Source: UBA4810 sp002479215
Lineage (GTDB): Bacteria; Desulfobacterota; Syntrophia; Syntrophales; Smithellaceae
Direction of reading: 5' to 3'
NCBI GenBank assembly: GCA_049514435.1
Contig: JBEKVB010000006.1
Coordinates: 1-64,000, forward strand
DNA length: 64,000 nt
The position numbers and the translations under genes are program-made. Under the pieces are notes generated by a model. It searched no databases and was not told the DNA's origin. It saw only the letters and a program-made list of their open reading frames with translations. Shown piece by piece: positions 1 to 8,452 of the stretch; within the stretch, counting starts at the first letter, position 1, and each line of letters opens with the position of its first letter.

Positions 1-39
1 CTCTATCAGGAAGCCTGGAAAAAGAGAAAGGATGTTTAG
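1..39 (+). CDS. C-terminal end of an unidentified protein (partial)
   Basis: Reading from base 1 gives an open frame of 12 codons, LYQEAWKKRKDV, ending at a TAG at 37-39. The charged composition is normal for a protein C-terminus, and a strong rho-independent terminator begins 40 bases later, which supports a plus-strand gene ending here. The rest lies outside the window, so no function can be given. Confidence 0.4.
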   Translation, partial: LYQEAWKKRKDV

Positions 40-79
40 CCTCCATCAGTAACATTAAATCATGATCTGCTAATATATA

Positions 80-116
80 CCCCCCTTAAAGCGAAATGCT
101 TTAAGGGGGGTTTTTT
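80..116 (+). terminator. Rho-independent terminator
   Basis: A 13-base-pair perfect stem (80-92 with 98-110; six C against six G at its base) with a five-base loop is followed by six T. It should end the transcript entering from the left edge. The minus-strand gene ending at 156 may also use the hairpin, but the poly-T lies on the plus side. Confidence 0.9.
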
Positions 117-155
117 ATGATTTTTTTCAATTAATGCATATAATGAATGCATAAT

Positions 156-761
156 TTATTTTGACCATGCACTGTAAAGAATAAACCACAGTATTTTACC
201 GTATTCCATTGAGACTTTTTTCCAATCTGCTAATGACAGATCCCAGTAATCCGCTGGTGCTTTTTCGTAACGCGTAGGAACAAAATAAAAATTACCTTTA
301 TTTGTGTCAAATACTTTGGAGATGATTAACTTGATTCTTCTCATGTGATAAGGCGAACTCACTAATATTGCAGAAGTTAACTTATAATTAGACATTATCT
401 TTTGCGCCTCGATAATTTCCCAATGTGTATCCTCATAAAAGCGGGCTTGAGCATTATTATCTTTCTTGTCGCTTCTATTCAGAAATAAATTCGGCGGCAT
501 GCTTTCCATTTGCCCTTTTTCAAAAATTCGATAAGCTCTGTAATAGGCCGGAATAATCAGGTAATCGGCCATTCCTTCATTCATTAATCTATAAGCTTCT
601 TTTTTACGGGCATTAAAACCCGGCCCTAAAAGAAGAATGATTGAGTCTGCTTTCTCATATTTTGAAGAGTAAAGTAAAAACCTTGGTGCATACAAAATAA
701 ATCCTCCCAATACAACCAATATTATAATACAGAAGGCAGTGCATTTATTGAATTTTTTCAT
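156..761 (-). CDS. DUF218 / YdcF-like (ElyC/SanA) membrane-anchored protein
   Basis: A 201-residue protein with a single N-terminal hydrophobic segment (about residues 9-28, a signal anchor) followed by a DUF218 domain. Family hallmarks are visible: the ADSIILLLG strand-turn, the EAYRLMNEG helix, an EDTHWEIIEAQKIM segment and the SAILVSSPYHMRRIKLI block. Family members include SanA and ElyC, linked to envelope integrity and peptidoglycan precursor handling, but the biochemical activity is not established. The start is set by an AAGGAT Shine-Dalgarno seven bases upstream of ATG. The gene stands alone between a plus-strand terminator and a divergent regulatory gene. The family call is solid; the exact role is unknown. 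Confidence 0.8.
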   Translation of the reverse strand: MKKFNKCTAFCIIILVVLGGFILYAPRFLLYSSKYEKADSIILLLGPGFNARKKEAYRLMNEGMADYLIIPAYYRAYRIFEKGQMESMPPNLFLNRSDKKDNNAQARFYEDTHWEIIEAQKIMSNYKLTSAILVSSPYHMRRIKLIISKVFDTNKGNFYFVPTRYEKAPADYWDLSLADWKKVSMEYGKILWFILYSAWSK

Positions 762-771
762 GAAAATATCC

Positions 772-917
772 TTGACTTTCCCAATAATTATTTATATTGA
801 ATAAATAAGTTTCAAATAGAACATTGTCCCTTATTGAGAAATCGAACGGAAAACTACGGCTCGTAATAAGTAGCAATACCGCCAATGGTAAGTCAAGTTA
901 TCTGGGCGGTTTTTTTA
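772..917 (+). promoter_or_regulatory. Candidate leader RNA with terminator ahead of the histidine kinase gene
   Basis: A TTGACT box at 772-777 with loose AT-rich -10 candidates around 793-800 is followed by a hairpin whose ACCGCC (878-883) pairs with GGCGGT (905-910), a second inner pairing GGTAA/TTATC, and seven T. This is a rho-independent terminator 60 bases upstream of the ATG at 976, so it could act as an attenuator or end a small RNA of about 100 bases. I recognise no known riboswitch in it. The terminator is clear; the promoter is weak. Confidence 0.45.
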
Positions 918-975
918 TTCTATGATATAATGTTTTATATAAACTTAAACAAATTGTAAAGAGTTTGTAACTATT

Positions 976-2043
976 ATGAATAATTTTTTAATAGAAAGCA
1001 ACTGTCCTGTAATAAATAACAAAAGTCCTGGCAATTGCCTTTATGCTTATATTATGGAAACCATAGATTTAGGCATTGTTATTTTGGGTGTAAAAGAGAA
1101 GGAAATTGTTTTCAAAAATAAATTTGCCTCCGACCTGTTTCAAGACAATGATGATAATCTCGGATATAGAGCTCTTCTGACATTGCTTTTATCTGAGGAT
1201 GGAAAGGTTCCACCCAACGAAATTATAGGTAAAGCCTATACCTTGTGGTATAAAAATCGCCTTTTAGGTTATACGCCTTATATGATCTCCAACCGCTTTA
1301 TCTGGGTCATCATTAGAGACATTACGGAAAGAAGCCGTTTGGAATCAATTGCCGAAGCTGTCAATTCAATGGAAAATATCAGCTACATTTTTTCCGGTAT
1401 TCGGCACGAGTTGGGAAATCCCATTAACTCCATTAAAATGACCTTGAGCGTTCTTAAAAAAAATCTTAATAATTACTCGACAAATGCAGTAGAAAAATTT
1501 GTTGATCGCGCTATGACTGAAATTTCTCGCGTCGAATTTCTTTTACAGGCGCTAAAAAGTTTTAGCATATTTGAAAATCCTAATATTCAAAACATAATAT
1601 TAGAAGAGTTTTTAATCAGTTTTATCTCGTTGGTCTCTAGCGATTTGAGTCAATCAGGAATTAAAATCAGCAAACTAATTGTACCCCCGGTGGAAAAAAT
1701 AAGCGCTGACCAGCGTCTTTTACACCAAGTCATGCTTAATTTGATTACCAACGCTTCGGATGCTTTAAAAAACTGTGAAAATCCGAATATTTTCATTAGA
1801 GCTGAAAAAAAAGACGGATTTGTGGCTGTTACCGTCGAAGACAATGGTTGCGGTATGTCCGAAGAAGAACAAACTAATCTTTTCAAACCATTTTATACAA
1901 CGAAGACGCAAGGCACCGGTTTGGGTTTGATGATTACTTTAAAAATGGTGACTCTCATGAAGGGCCATATGGAAATAAAAAGTCTGAAAGATGTAGGAAC
2001 AAAAGCTACCGTGTTCATTCCCGAGGGTAAGAAAAATGAATAA
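976..2043 (+). CDS. Cytosolic sensor histidine kinase (NtrB-like, PAS-HisKA-HATPase)
   Basis: A 355-residue kinase with no transmembrane segment. Residues about 25-115 form a PAS-like sensor domain, ending in the linker VIIRDITERSRLE. The phosphoacceptor is His144 in the H-box IRHELGNPINSIK. The ATPase domain shows the N box NLITNASDAL, the G1 box DNGCGM and the G2 box GTGLGL. It therefore senses a cytoplasmic signal and phosphorylates a response regulator, almost certainly the next gene, whose start overlaps its stop by eight bases. The Shine-Dalgarno is weak (only an AAAGAG-like stretch) and a terminator lies just upstream, suggesting regulated expression. The signal is unknown. Confidence 0.88.
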   Translation: MNNFLIESNCPVINNKSPGNCLYAYIMETIDLGIVILGVKEKEIVFKNKFASDLFQDNDDNLGYRALLTLLLSEDGKVPPNEIIGKAYTLWYKNRLLGYTPYMISNRFIWVIIRDITERSRLESIAEAVNSMENISYIFSGIRHELGNPINSIKMTLSVLKKNLNNYSTNAVEKFVDRAMTEISRVEFLLQALKSFSIFENPNIQNIILEEFLISFISLVSSDLSQSGIKISKLIVPPVEKISADQRLLHQVMLNLITNASDALKNCENPNIFIRAEKKDGFVAVTVEDNGCGMSEEEQTNLFKPFYTTKTQGTGLGLMITLKMVTLMKGHMEIKSLKDVGTKATVFIPEGKKNE

Positions 2044-3412
2044 AACTAAAAGAAAGATTCTCATCATTGACGATAACGATATCTTTTGTGAATCGGTGCG
2101 GGATATCCTGAGTGATGAAGCAACAGAAGTTATTACTGCTAATACCGGCAAAAATGGATTGAAAATCTGCACTGAAACAAAAATTGATGTCGTGATTCTG
2201 GATCAAAAGCTGCCTGATACGGAAGGGGTCGCCCTCTGCCCTTCCATACTGCAACAAAACGACCAGACAAAAATTATTTTTGTCACGGCTTATCCCAGCT
2301 TCAGCAATGCCATAGAAGCAATTAAAGTGGGCGCTCATGATTATCTTTCCAAACCTTTTGAAATGGCTGAGTTGGAACTTACAGTGAGACAGGCCTTTCG
2401 TACACAAGAATTAGAAAAAACCGAACAAATACAAAGCTACCATGATAATAAAGAAAGCGAAGAAATAGATCTTATCTCCGGTCAAGGAGTTTTTGATGAA
2501 ATACGTAAAATGATCGACCTGGCCGCAGCCAGCGACGCACCGGTTCTTATTACGGGAGAAACTGGTACAGGCAAAAATGTTGTGGCTCGCGCTATTCATT
2601 ATAAAAGCAATCTACCTAAAAAATTATTTCTTATAACAAATTGCGCTGCTTTTCCGGAGAGTCTTATCGAGGCAGAATTGTTCGGTTCGGAAAAAGGCGC
2701 TTTTACCGGTGCAACATCTTTACACCGGGGAATTTTTGAACTAGCCGATGGAGGAACTCTTGTTTTAGATGAAATCGGTTCTATGCCCATTCATTTACAA
2801 TCGAAATTATTGGGTGTTCTGGAAGAAAAGCGAATTCGTCGCGTGGGCGGGGAATTATTTAAACCTATCAATGTCCGGATTATTGCCATTTCTAATAGTG
2901 ATCTCGAAGAGGCAATAAAAAATAAGCTTTTTCGTGATGACCTTTACTACCGGCTCAGCGTTATACGCATTCACATTCCTCCGCTGAGAGAAAGAAAGCA
3001 AGATATTCCTAAATTATGTGAATATTTTATTAATAAAATGGCTAGAGATACCAAGACCCGGCTGGCTGATTCCGAACTCAATAAGTTGACAGAATATGAA
3101 TGGCAGGGAAATGTTCGTGAGTTAAAAAACGTGATAGAAAGATCTTTGATTATTCAACGTGGACATTCTCTAAGACCATCACAACTTCTCAGAATTAATC
3201 ATAACTTTTTATCTTCTGCAGTTGGCAATCACGGAATTAAAGAAAGTGGAGTTATAACGCTGAAGATAATGGAAAAACAATGTATAGGACAAACGCTGGA
3301 AAAATATAGGGGAAATTACTCTCAGACAGCAAAGGCACTGGGCATTTCTTTATCCACTTTAAAGAGAAAAGTAAAAATTTATAATCTGACCAATAGCAAC
3401 TTAATTACTTAG
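2036..3412 (+). CDS. Sigma-54-dependent response regulator, NtrC family
   Basis: A 458-residue enhancer-binding protein in three parts. The receiver (residues 1-125) has its phosphoacceptor at Asp56 (DVVILDQ). The AAA+ domain (about 145-385) has Walker A GETGTGKN at 174-181, the sigma-54 contact loop GAFTGA at 221-226 and Walker B GGTLVLDEIG. A Fis-type helix-turn-helix closes the protein (NYSQTAKALGISLSTLKRKV). With the overlapping kinase gene it makes a cognate pair. A consensus -24/-12 promoter starts 108 bases after its stop, and a dyad immediately after the stop is a plausible binding site, so its likely target is the downstream pilus-type operon. Confidence 0.92.
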   Translation: MNKTKRKILIIDDNDIFCESVRDILSDEATEVITANTGKNGLKICTETKIDVVILDQKLPDTEGVALCPSILQQNDQTKIIFVTAYPSFSNAIEAIKVGAHDYLSKPFEMAELELTVRQAFRTQELEKTEQIQSYHDNKESEEIDLISGQGVFDEIRKMIDLAAASDAPVLITGETGTGKNVVARAIHYKSNLPKKLFLITNCAAFPESLIEAELFGSEKGAFTGATSLHRGIFELADGGTLVLDEIGSMPIHLQSKLLGVLEEKRIRRVGGELFKPINVRIIAISNSDLEEAIKNKLFRDDLYYRLSVIRIHIPPLRERKQDIPKLCEYFINKMARDTKTRLADSELNKLTEYEWQGNVRELKNVIERSLIIQRGHSLRPSQLLRINHNFLSSAVGNHGIKESGVITLKIMEKQCIGQTLEKYRGNYSQTAKALGISLSTLKRKVKIYNLTNSNLIT

Positions 3413-3417
3413 CGCTA

Positions 3418-3444
3418 GGTCAGAATGAACCATTCATTTTGACC
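3418..3444. promoter_or_regulatory. Dyad resembling an upstream activator site for the sigma-54 promoter
   Basis: Two 12-base arms (3418-3429 and 3433-3444) match in 11 of 12 positions as an inverted repeat around a three-base centre. The dyad lies about 80-100 bases upstream of the -24 box at 3521, the usual distance for an NtrC-type enhancer. A second perfect palindrome (CCCTTTG, TGG, CAAAGGG) sits at 3483-3499. Either could instead be a terminator for the regulator gene, but neither is followed by a clean T-run. Confidence 0.45.
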
Positions 3445-3520
3445 TTCATCGTTAGTTTTCCAAAACCACTCTAGTCTGCAAACCCTTTGTGGCAAAGGGA
3501 TATAATCAAAAAAAATACTC

Positions 3521-3536
3521 TGGCACAACAATTGCT
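3521..3536 (+). promoter_or_regulatory. Sigma-54 promoter (-24/-12)
   Basis: TGGCAC, five bases, then TTGCT exactly matches the sigma-54 consensus, with the invariant GG (3522-3523) and GC (3534-3535) ten bases apart. The predicted transcript starts near 3547, about 80 bases before the ATG at 3627. It lies directly after a gene for a GAFTGA-containing regulator, so autologous control is likely. Confidence 0.85.
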
Positions 3537-3626
3537 TTTAACATAATCAAATTTATTTGTTTCTTCTTTTTTATTTACTGATTTGCATACTGAATCAGCA
3601 AAAAACTGTTAGTTTATTGGAGGATT

Positions 3627-5234
3627 ATGACAAACGGATTAAGCAATTTTGAAGTTCTTAAACAAAAAATATCTACTCTACCTCAAGACGATTTTCTGAA
3701 AGGACGCCAACCCCGTGTAGGGGAAGTACTAATCGTCGATGATGAAGAAGGCTTTGTTTTAAGTCTTGCTGACGGGTTGAGCGCTTATAGAAAATACTTC
3801 AATTTACGAACAGCTCCGAATGGAGCCGAAGCTGTCAAAATCTTAAAATTATCTCCTATTGATCTGGTTATTACCGACTTGAGCATGCCTAAAATGGACG
3901 GCTTTGAGCTTCTGGCCTATATGAACCGGAACTATCCTAAAATTCCTGTTATATTAATGACGGCTTTCGGCACACCTAAAATTGAAGAAATCGTCAGCAA
4001 TATGGGTATTTTCCGTTACTTGGAAAAGCCTTTGGATATAAATTCCATTGCCGACAATATATTTGATGCTCTCGGAATCAAAACCTCACCCTTGGAATCA
4101 AAAGTACAAGTATCCGGACAACGACAGAAAACAGAAAGGCAATCATCTTCATCGTCGCCTTTTGGTGAACGCACCGATTTTTCTGCCACTGATGTCCAAA
4201 CTAAAATTGCTATCGCAAAAAAAGTTTCTGAAGAAGAAAAAAATAAAGCAAAGCTTGAAAATAAATCTAAAGCCGAAATGGCAGGTAAATCTAAATCATT
4301 GGCAACTTTTGGTTCACGCACAAGTCTTTCTGTTGCTGAGTTGGAAAAAATGCGGGAAGAAGCGCGCATGAAATTAGAGGTTAAGGTTAAGGATGATGCA
4401 GGAAAAAGATCTTCTGAAGACGCGGAAAAGAAAGCTTTAGAAGCAGCTGAAAAGCGAGCTATATTAGAAGCCAAGGCCAAGACCGAGGCCGAAAGATTTG
4501 CCCGCGAAGAAGCTCAACGTAAAGCAAAAGAAGCGGAAGAAAGAGCAGAACAGGAAGCACTGGCCAGGGAAGATGCGGAAATGAGAGCAAAAGCCGCAAC
4601 CAAAGCTAAAGCGGAAGCGGAAAAAAGGGCAGAACAGGAAGCACTAGCCAGGGAAAATGCGGAAATGAGAGCAAAAGCCGCAACCAAGGCTAAAGCTGAA
4701 GCTGAAGAAAGAGCAAGACAGGAAGCGCTAGCCAGAGAAGAAGCAGCTAAAAAGACAAAAGCCGAGGCTAAAGCCAAAGCGGAAGCGGAAGCGGAAGAAA
4801 AAGCAAGACAGGAAGCACTGGCCAGGGAAGATGCGGAAATGAGAGCAAAAGCCGCAACCAAAGCTAAAGCGGAAGCGGAAGAAAAAGCAACGCAGGAAGC
4901 GCTGGCCAGGGAAGATGCGGAAATGAGAGCAAAAGCCGCAACCAAAGCTAAAGCGGAAGCGGAAGAAAGGGCAGAACAGGAAGCGCTGGCCAGGGAAGAA
5001 GCGGAAATAAGAGCAAAAGCCGCAACCAAAGCTAAAGCTGAAGCTGAAGAAAGAGCAAGACAGGAAGCGCTAGCCAGAGAAGAAGCAGGTAAAAAGACAA
5101 AAGCCGAGGCTGAAGCAAAAGCTAAAGCGGAAGCGGAACTTAGGGCTAAAGAGGCACAAACTCAGGCGAAAGATAAAAAAATTGGTCCTTCAGAAAGCAC
5201 TAAGCAAAAGCTGAGTGCATGGAAAAAGAGTTAG
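3627..5234 (+). CDS. Receiver-domain protein with long E/A/K/R coiled-coil tail
   Basis: A 535-residue protein. Residues about 30-150 are a CheY-type receiver with acidic pocket VDDE, phosphoacceptor Asp84 (DLVITDLSMPKMDG) and the conserved Lys in EKPLD. Residues about 150-230 are a Ser-rich linker. From about 230 to 515 the chain is almost only Ala, Glu, Lys and Arg, with six near-identical 28-residue repeats, predicted to form a long coiled coil or single alpha helix. There is no DNA-binding or enzymatic output domain, so phosphorylation probably changes a protein contact. The GGAGGATT Shine-Dalgarno sets the start. It is first in the operon read from the sigma-54 promoter, ahead of a Roadblock-like protein and a pilus-type ATPase, so a scaffold or localisation role is a reasonable inference. 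Confidence 0.85.
   Translation: MTNGLSNFEVLKQKISTLPQDDFLKGRQPRVGEVLIVDDEEGFVLSLADGLSAYRKYFNLRTAPNGAEAVKILKLSPIDLVITDLSMPKMDGFELLAYMNRNYPKIPVILMTAFGTPKIEEIVSNMGIFRYLEKPLDINSIADNIFDALGIKTSPLESKVQVSGQRQKTERQSSSSSPFGERTDFSATDVQTKIAIAKKVSEEEKNKAKLENKSKAEMAGKSKSLATFGSRTSLSVAELEKMREEARMKLEVKVKDDAGKRSSEDAEKKALEAAEKRAILEAKAKTEAERFAREEAQRKAKEAEERAEQEALAREDAEMRAKAATKAKAEAEKRAEQEALARENAEMRAKAATKAKAEAEERARQEALAREEAAKKTKAEAKAKAEAEAEEKARQEALAREDAEMRAKAATKAKAEAEEKATQEALAREDAEMRAKAATKAKAEAEERAEQEALAREEAEIRAKAATKAKAEAEERARQEALAREEAGKKTKAEAEAKAKAEAELRAKEAQTQAKDKKIGPSESTKQKLSAWKKS
4540..5130 (+). repeat. 84-bp tandem repeats encoding 28-residue helical units
   Basis: About six copies of an 84-base unit, each coding for a variant of RAEQEALAREDAEMRAKAAT followed by KAKAEAEE. 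Two copies (near 4738-4800 and 5074-5130) have a shorter, altered second half with KKTKAEA. Twenty-eight residues is exactly four heptads, so adding or losing a unit keeps the coiled-coil register and the reading frame. Near-identity at DNA level suggests recent expansion and likely length variation between strains. Confidence 0.85.
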
Positions 5235-5283
5235 AGAATTAATAATTTGATAAAACTAAAATCTGACAGTGAGAAGTTAAATT

Positions 5284-5652
5284 ATGAATGTAGGAAAATT
5301 AAACACGGCTATTGAAGTTCTTAAAAGCAACTTAGGAGAAAGCTTACTTTCCACGGCTATTGCCATGAATGTTGATGGACAAGCAATAGCCGGTTTTAAC
5401 TCCGGTCCTAAATTTGCCGCATTTATTGTGAAAGCAATCAATCTTATCAACGATGCTACAAAAATAGGTGGTTTGCCGCAGATTGGAAAATATGCTACTT
5501 TTGATTTACAAGAAGACCGAGTGCTAGTTGTATTACCATTAGGAGAATATATATGGGGAATACTTTTAGACAGTTCTAAAACGCAAATGGGACTTTTGTT
5601 GAATATTGGAATTCCCGCTGCTATTGATGCGTTTGCTGAAGCAGTTTCTTAA
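5284..5652 (+). CDS. Roadblock/LC7-like small protein
   Basis: A 122-residue protein whose pattern fits the Roadblock/LC7 (profilin-like) fold: an N-terminal helix (INTAIEVL-like), a strand pair around AIAMNVDGQAIAGF, a long helix around FIVKAINLINDA, then strands YATFDLQEDRVLVVLPLGEYIWGILL. Proteins of this fold (for example MglB) bind small Ras-like GTPases and other partners and often dimerise. No GTPase gene is present nearby. It sits between the receiver/coiled-coil gene and the pilus ATPase gene in the sigma-54 operon, 49 bases after the former. The fold assignment rests on pattern only. Confidence 0.6.
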   Translation: MNVGKLNTAIEVLKSNLGESLLSTAIAMNVDGQAIAGFNSGPKFAAFIVKAINLINDATKIGGLPQIGKYATFDLQEDRVLVVLPLGEYIWGILLDSSKTQMGLLLNIGIPAAIDAFAEAVS

Positions 5653-5746
5653 ATTACTTTTACCTGGTGCCCTAAAAAATCAGCAAGGGAAGAGGATTGC
5701 AAGCATAAAATACTTTGACAAATGAGCTTATCCAGGGAGATTAAAA

Positions 5747-8083
5747 ATGCGTAAACCAATTTCTTTTACCACTGGACCGCAAAAAGATGCTATGTCCAAT
5801 GCACCCCAGGTAGAGGAGCTTTTAAAGAACCTTGAATTTCACAAGTCTATCCAAAACACAAACAACCGCATAAATAGCGCTGAAAGCATAAAAGAAATAA
5901 TTCTTGAAATTAGAGAGGACATCCGCAATCTTTTTAACATTCATTTTCTAACAATTTATGTGTTCGATAAGGTCAAAAAGGAAATTTATTCGATGCATTT
6001 AGAGGATTCTGCAATTAAAGAAATCCGCTTACCTGTGAATAACTCATCTATCGCCGGTTATGTAGCAAATAACAAGAAAATGGTTCTAATTGCCGATGTT
6101 TACAATGAACGTGAGTTAAAAAGCATTAATGAACAGTTGAAGTTCGATCGTAGCTCGGACAAGAAGTTGGGAGTATTATCAGGTCAAGTTTTAGCAATTC
6201 CAATTCTGTACGAACGTAATATCATGGGCGTAATGGAAGTAACAACTCAAAAAGGCGGGGATAAAATTGACGACTATCATCAAATCTTCTTAGATGAAAT
6301 ATGCAGCGTGTTGGGAATTGCTTTTTATAATCAGGAGAAGTTCAGCAAACAGCACCGCCATTCAAAATTCGATTACTTAATCAGACATGGCCATATAACC
6401 CAGGCATACATAGATAAAGCCACAGAAGAAGCGCGCGAGCAAAAAGAGCCGATTGAAAATGTTCTTATTAATAAATATAGCGTTTCGAAAGATAATATTG
6501 GCATGTCTCTGGCCGAATATTATAATTGCCAATTTATTACCTTCAACGATAAACTGCCTATACCGGGCGACTTACTGAGAAATCTTAAAAAGCCCTATTT
6601 AAAGCGTGAACTATGGGTTCCCCTGGAAAGAGTTGACGGCAAAATCCGTGTTCTTGTCGATGATCCTACTAATATTATTAAAAGAGATACCATTGAAGGC
6701 CTCTTAAAAACAAAATCAGTTAAATATGATGTTTCTTTATCTGATGACATTTTGAAATATATTGACCGTTTTTACTCATTGCCGCAGGATGATTCATCCA
6801 TAGACGAAATACTAGGGAAATTGGAACAAGATGAAGAGGTCATCGAAGAAGAAAATGGAGAAGTTATCACAGAATCGCACAGTGTCATTATGCAATTAGT
6901 CAATAGAATTATAAATGATGCGTATAGCCGTCGTGCGTCGGACATTCATATTGAACCTAATACCGATACTAAAAACGTCGAAGTGCGTTACCGAATTGAT
7001 GGAGAATGTTCGCTTTATCAGACATTACCATATAATTACCGTGCGGCGGTTGTCTCCCGTATTAAAATAATGTCTAACCTCGATATCACAGTAAAAAGAT
7101 TGCCGCAGGACGGAAAAATCAAATATAAGCGGGCGGGTGATGAGGAAATCGAACTGCGCGTCGTCACAATACCTACTCAAGGTGGCGGTGGCGCGGAAGA
7201 CATAGTTATGCGTATTCTGGCCAAAGGAAAAACAATGCCTCTGGAAGATATGGCACTATCCAAACGAAATTACTCGGAAATATTAAAAATAATGGAGCAG
7301 CCTTACGGAATGATTTTATGCGTTGGTCCCACAGGATCCGGTAAAACAACAACCCTGCATGCGGGTCTCAAACATATCAATACTCCGGGCAGGAAAATAT
7401 GGGCCGCCGAAGATCCTGTGGAAATCACCCAGCACGGACTTAGACAAGTGCAAGTGCAGCCGAAAATAGGATTTGACTTTGCCGCGGCCATGCGTTCCTT
7501 CTTGCGTGCCGATCCCGATGTAATCATGGTTGGCGAAATGCGTGATTTTGAAACGGCTAAAATTGGTGTGGAAGCATCGCTTACCGGGCATCTTGTCCTA
7601 AGCACGTTGCACACTAATAGCGCACCGGAAACGATTGTCCGGCTATTGGATATGGGCATCGATCCATTAAACTTCGCTGATGCTCTGCTCGGCATACTGG
7701 CGCAGCGGCTTGTCCGAACACTATGTAAAAAATGCAAGGAAGCCTATCACCCCAGCAAAGAAGAATATGAAGAAATTGCCGAAACATACGGAAAAGAATA
7801 TTTTGCCCAGTTGAATATTCCTTATACTAACGAGCTATCACTTTATCGTCCGAAAGGTTGCGATGCTTGCGAAGGGACAGGCTATCATGGACGTATGAGC
7901 ATTCATGAACTTCTTATCGCCTCAGATAACATTAAAAGAATGATTCAAAAACATGAGCATGCCGAACAGATTCGCAATACGGCAATTGCTGAGGGGATGA
8001 CCACTCTGCTACAAGATGGCATCGTCAAAGCAATCGAGGGACATACAGATTTAAAGCAAGTAAGACGCGTTTGTATAAAATAA
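5747..8083 (+). CDS. PilB/GspE-type assembly ATPase with N-terminal GAF domain
   Basis: A 778-residue type II/IV secretion ATPase. Residues about 40-205 form a GAF-type sensor domain, about 210-370 an MshEN/T2SSE N-terminal domain (LIRHGHITQAYIDKATEEA), and the rest the hexameric motor with Walker A GPTGSGKT at 527-534, an Asp/Glu box and Walker B ADPDVIMVGEMRD. Two CxxC pairs (CKKC and CDACEGTG) near the C-terminus form the zinc site typical of PilB/GspE rather than PilT. It powers pilin or pseudopilin polymerisation at the inner membrane. The GAF domain is an unusual addition, implying control by a small ligand. The GGGAGATT Shine-Dalgarno is clear. Last gene of the sigma-54 operon. Confidence 0.92.
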   Translation: MRKPISFTTGPQKDAMSNAPQVEELLKNLEFHKSIQNTNNRINSAESIKEIILEIREDIRNLFNIHFLTIYVFDKVKKEIYSMHLEDSAIKEIRLPVNNSSIAGYVANNKKMVLIADVYNERELKSINEQLKFDRSSDKKLGVLSGQVLAIPILYERNIMGVMEVTTQKGGDKIDDYHQIFLDEICSVLGIAFYNQEKFSKQHRHSKFDYLIRHGHITQAYIDKATEEAREQKEPIENVLINKYSVSKDNIGMSLAEYYNCQFITFNDKLPIPGDLLRNLKKPYLKRELWVPLERVDGKIRVLVDDPTNIIKRDTIEGLLKTKSVKYDVSLSDDILKYIDRFYSLPQDDSSIDEILGKLEQDEEVIEEENGEVITESHSVIMQLVNRIINDAYSRRASDIHIEPNTDTKNVEVRYRIDGECSLYQTLPYNYRAAVVSRIKIMSNLDITVKRLPQDGKIKYKRAGDEEIELRVVTIPTQGGGGAEDIVMRILAKGKTMPLEDMALSKRNYSEILKIMEQPYGMILCVGPTGSGKTTTLHAGLKHINTPGRKIWAAEDPVEITQHGLRQVQVQPKIGFDFAAAMRSFLRADPDVIMVGEMRDFETAKIGVEASLTGHLVLSTLHTNSAPETIVRLLDMGIDPLNFADALLGILAQRLVRTLCKKCKEAYHPSKEEYEEIAETYGKEYFAQLNIPYTNELSLYRPKGCDACEGTGYHGRMSIHELLIASDNIKRMIQKHEHAEQIRNTAIAEGMTTLLQDGIVKAIEGHTDLKQVRRVCIK

Positions 8084-8452
8084 GCCTAATTTCGAAAAAT
8101 ATTAAAGCCATGAAAAACCTAATTGACTCAATAAATATAACGCTGGAAGTGCTTCAAAATTATAATGATTTTCTTTCGGCAAATAAAAGAAATAATGAAA
8201 GTAAGAAAATATTCAAGCAGGAGTATTTTAATTCAAAAGAGCATAGTGCTAAAAACAAACACAGGATCAGGTAATTTTTTCCAGTATTCTACTTATAAAT
8301 TCAGGATACAAAATAATCAAAACAAGAGATATCATCCAAGTTGTTTAAAAAAGCAACGCCATTAATAAACATTTTAGTCTACTTTATGCTTTAGTTTGAT
8401 GATAAGCCGTCTTTATTTACAGGACATTAAAAAAATTAGTCTTAGCAACTTT
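8084..8452. other. AT-rich intergenic stretch, at most one doubtful small ORF
   Basis: Convergent gap between the pilus-type ATPase gene and the AMMECR1 gene. A plus-strand frame from ATG 8110 to 8274 would give a 54-residue, Lys/Asn-rich peptide (MKNLIDSINITLEVLQNY at its start), but it has no good Shine-Dalgarno and no recognisable motif. I see no terminator with a clean T-run and nothing else definable. Confidence 0.3.

Noticed and set aside
772..917. Known riboswitch class upstream of the kinase
   Set aside because: I compared it mentally with c-di-GMP, preQ1, cobalamin, TPP and SAM consensus cores and found no match; only a terminator is supported.
4514..5029. Long antisense frame rich in Ala/Ser/Leu opposite the coiled-coil gene
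   Set aside because: It is the mirror of the Ala/Glu/Lys repeat codons; its repetitive composition follows from the sense strand and it has no start signals.
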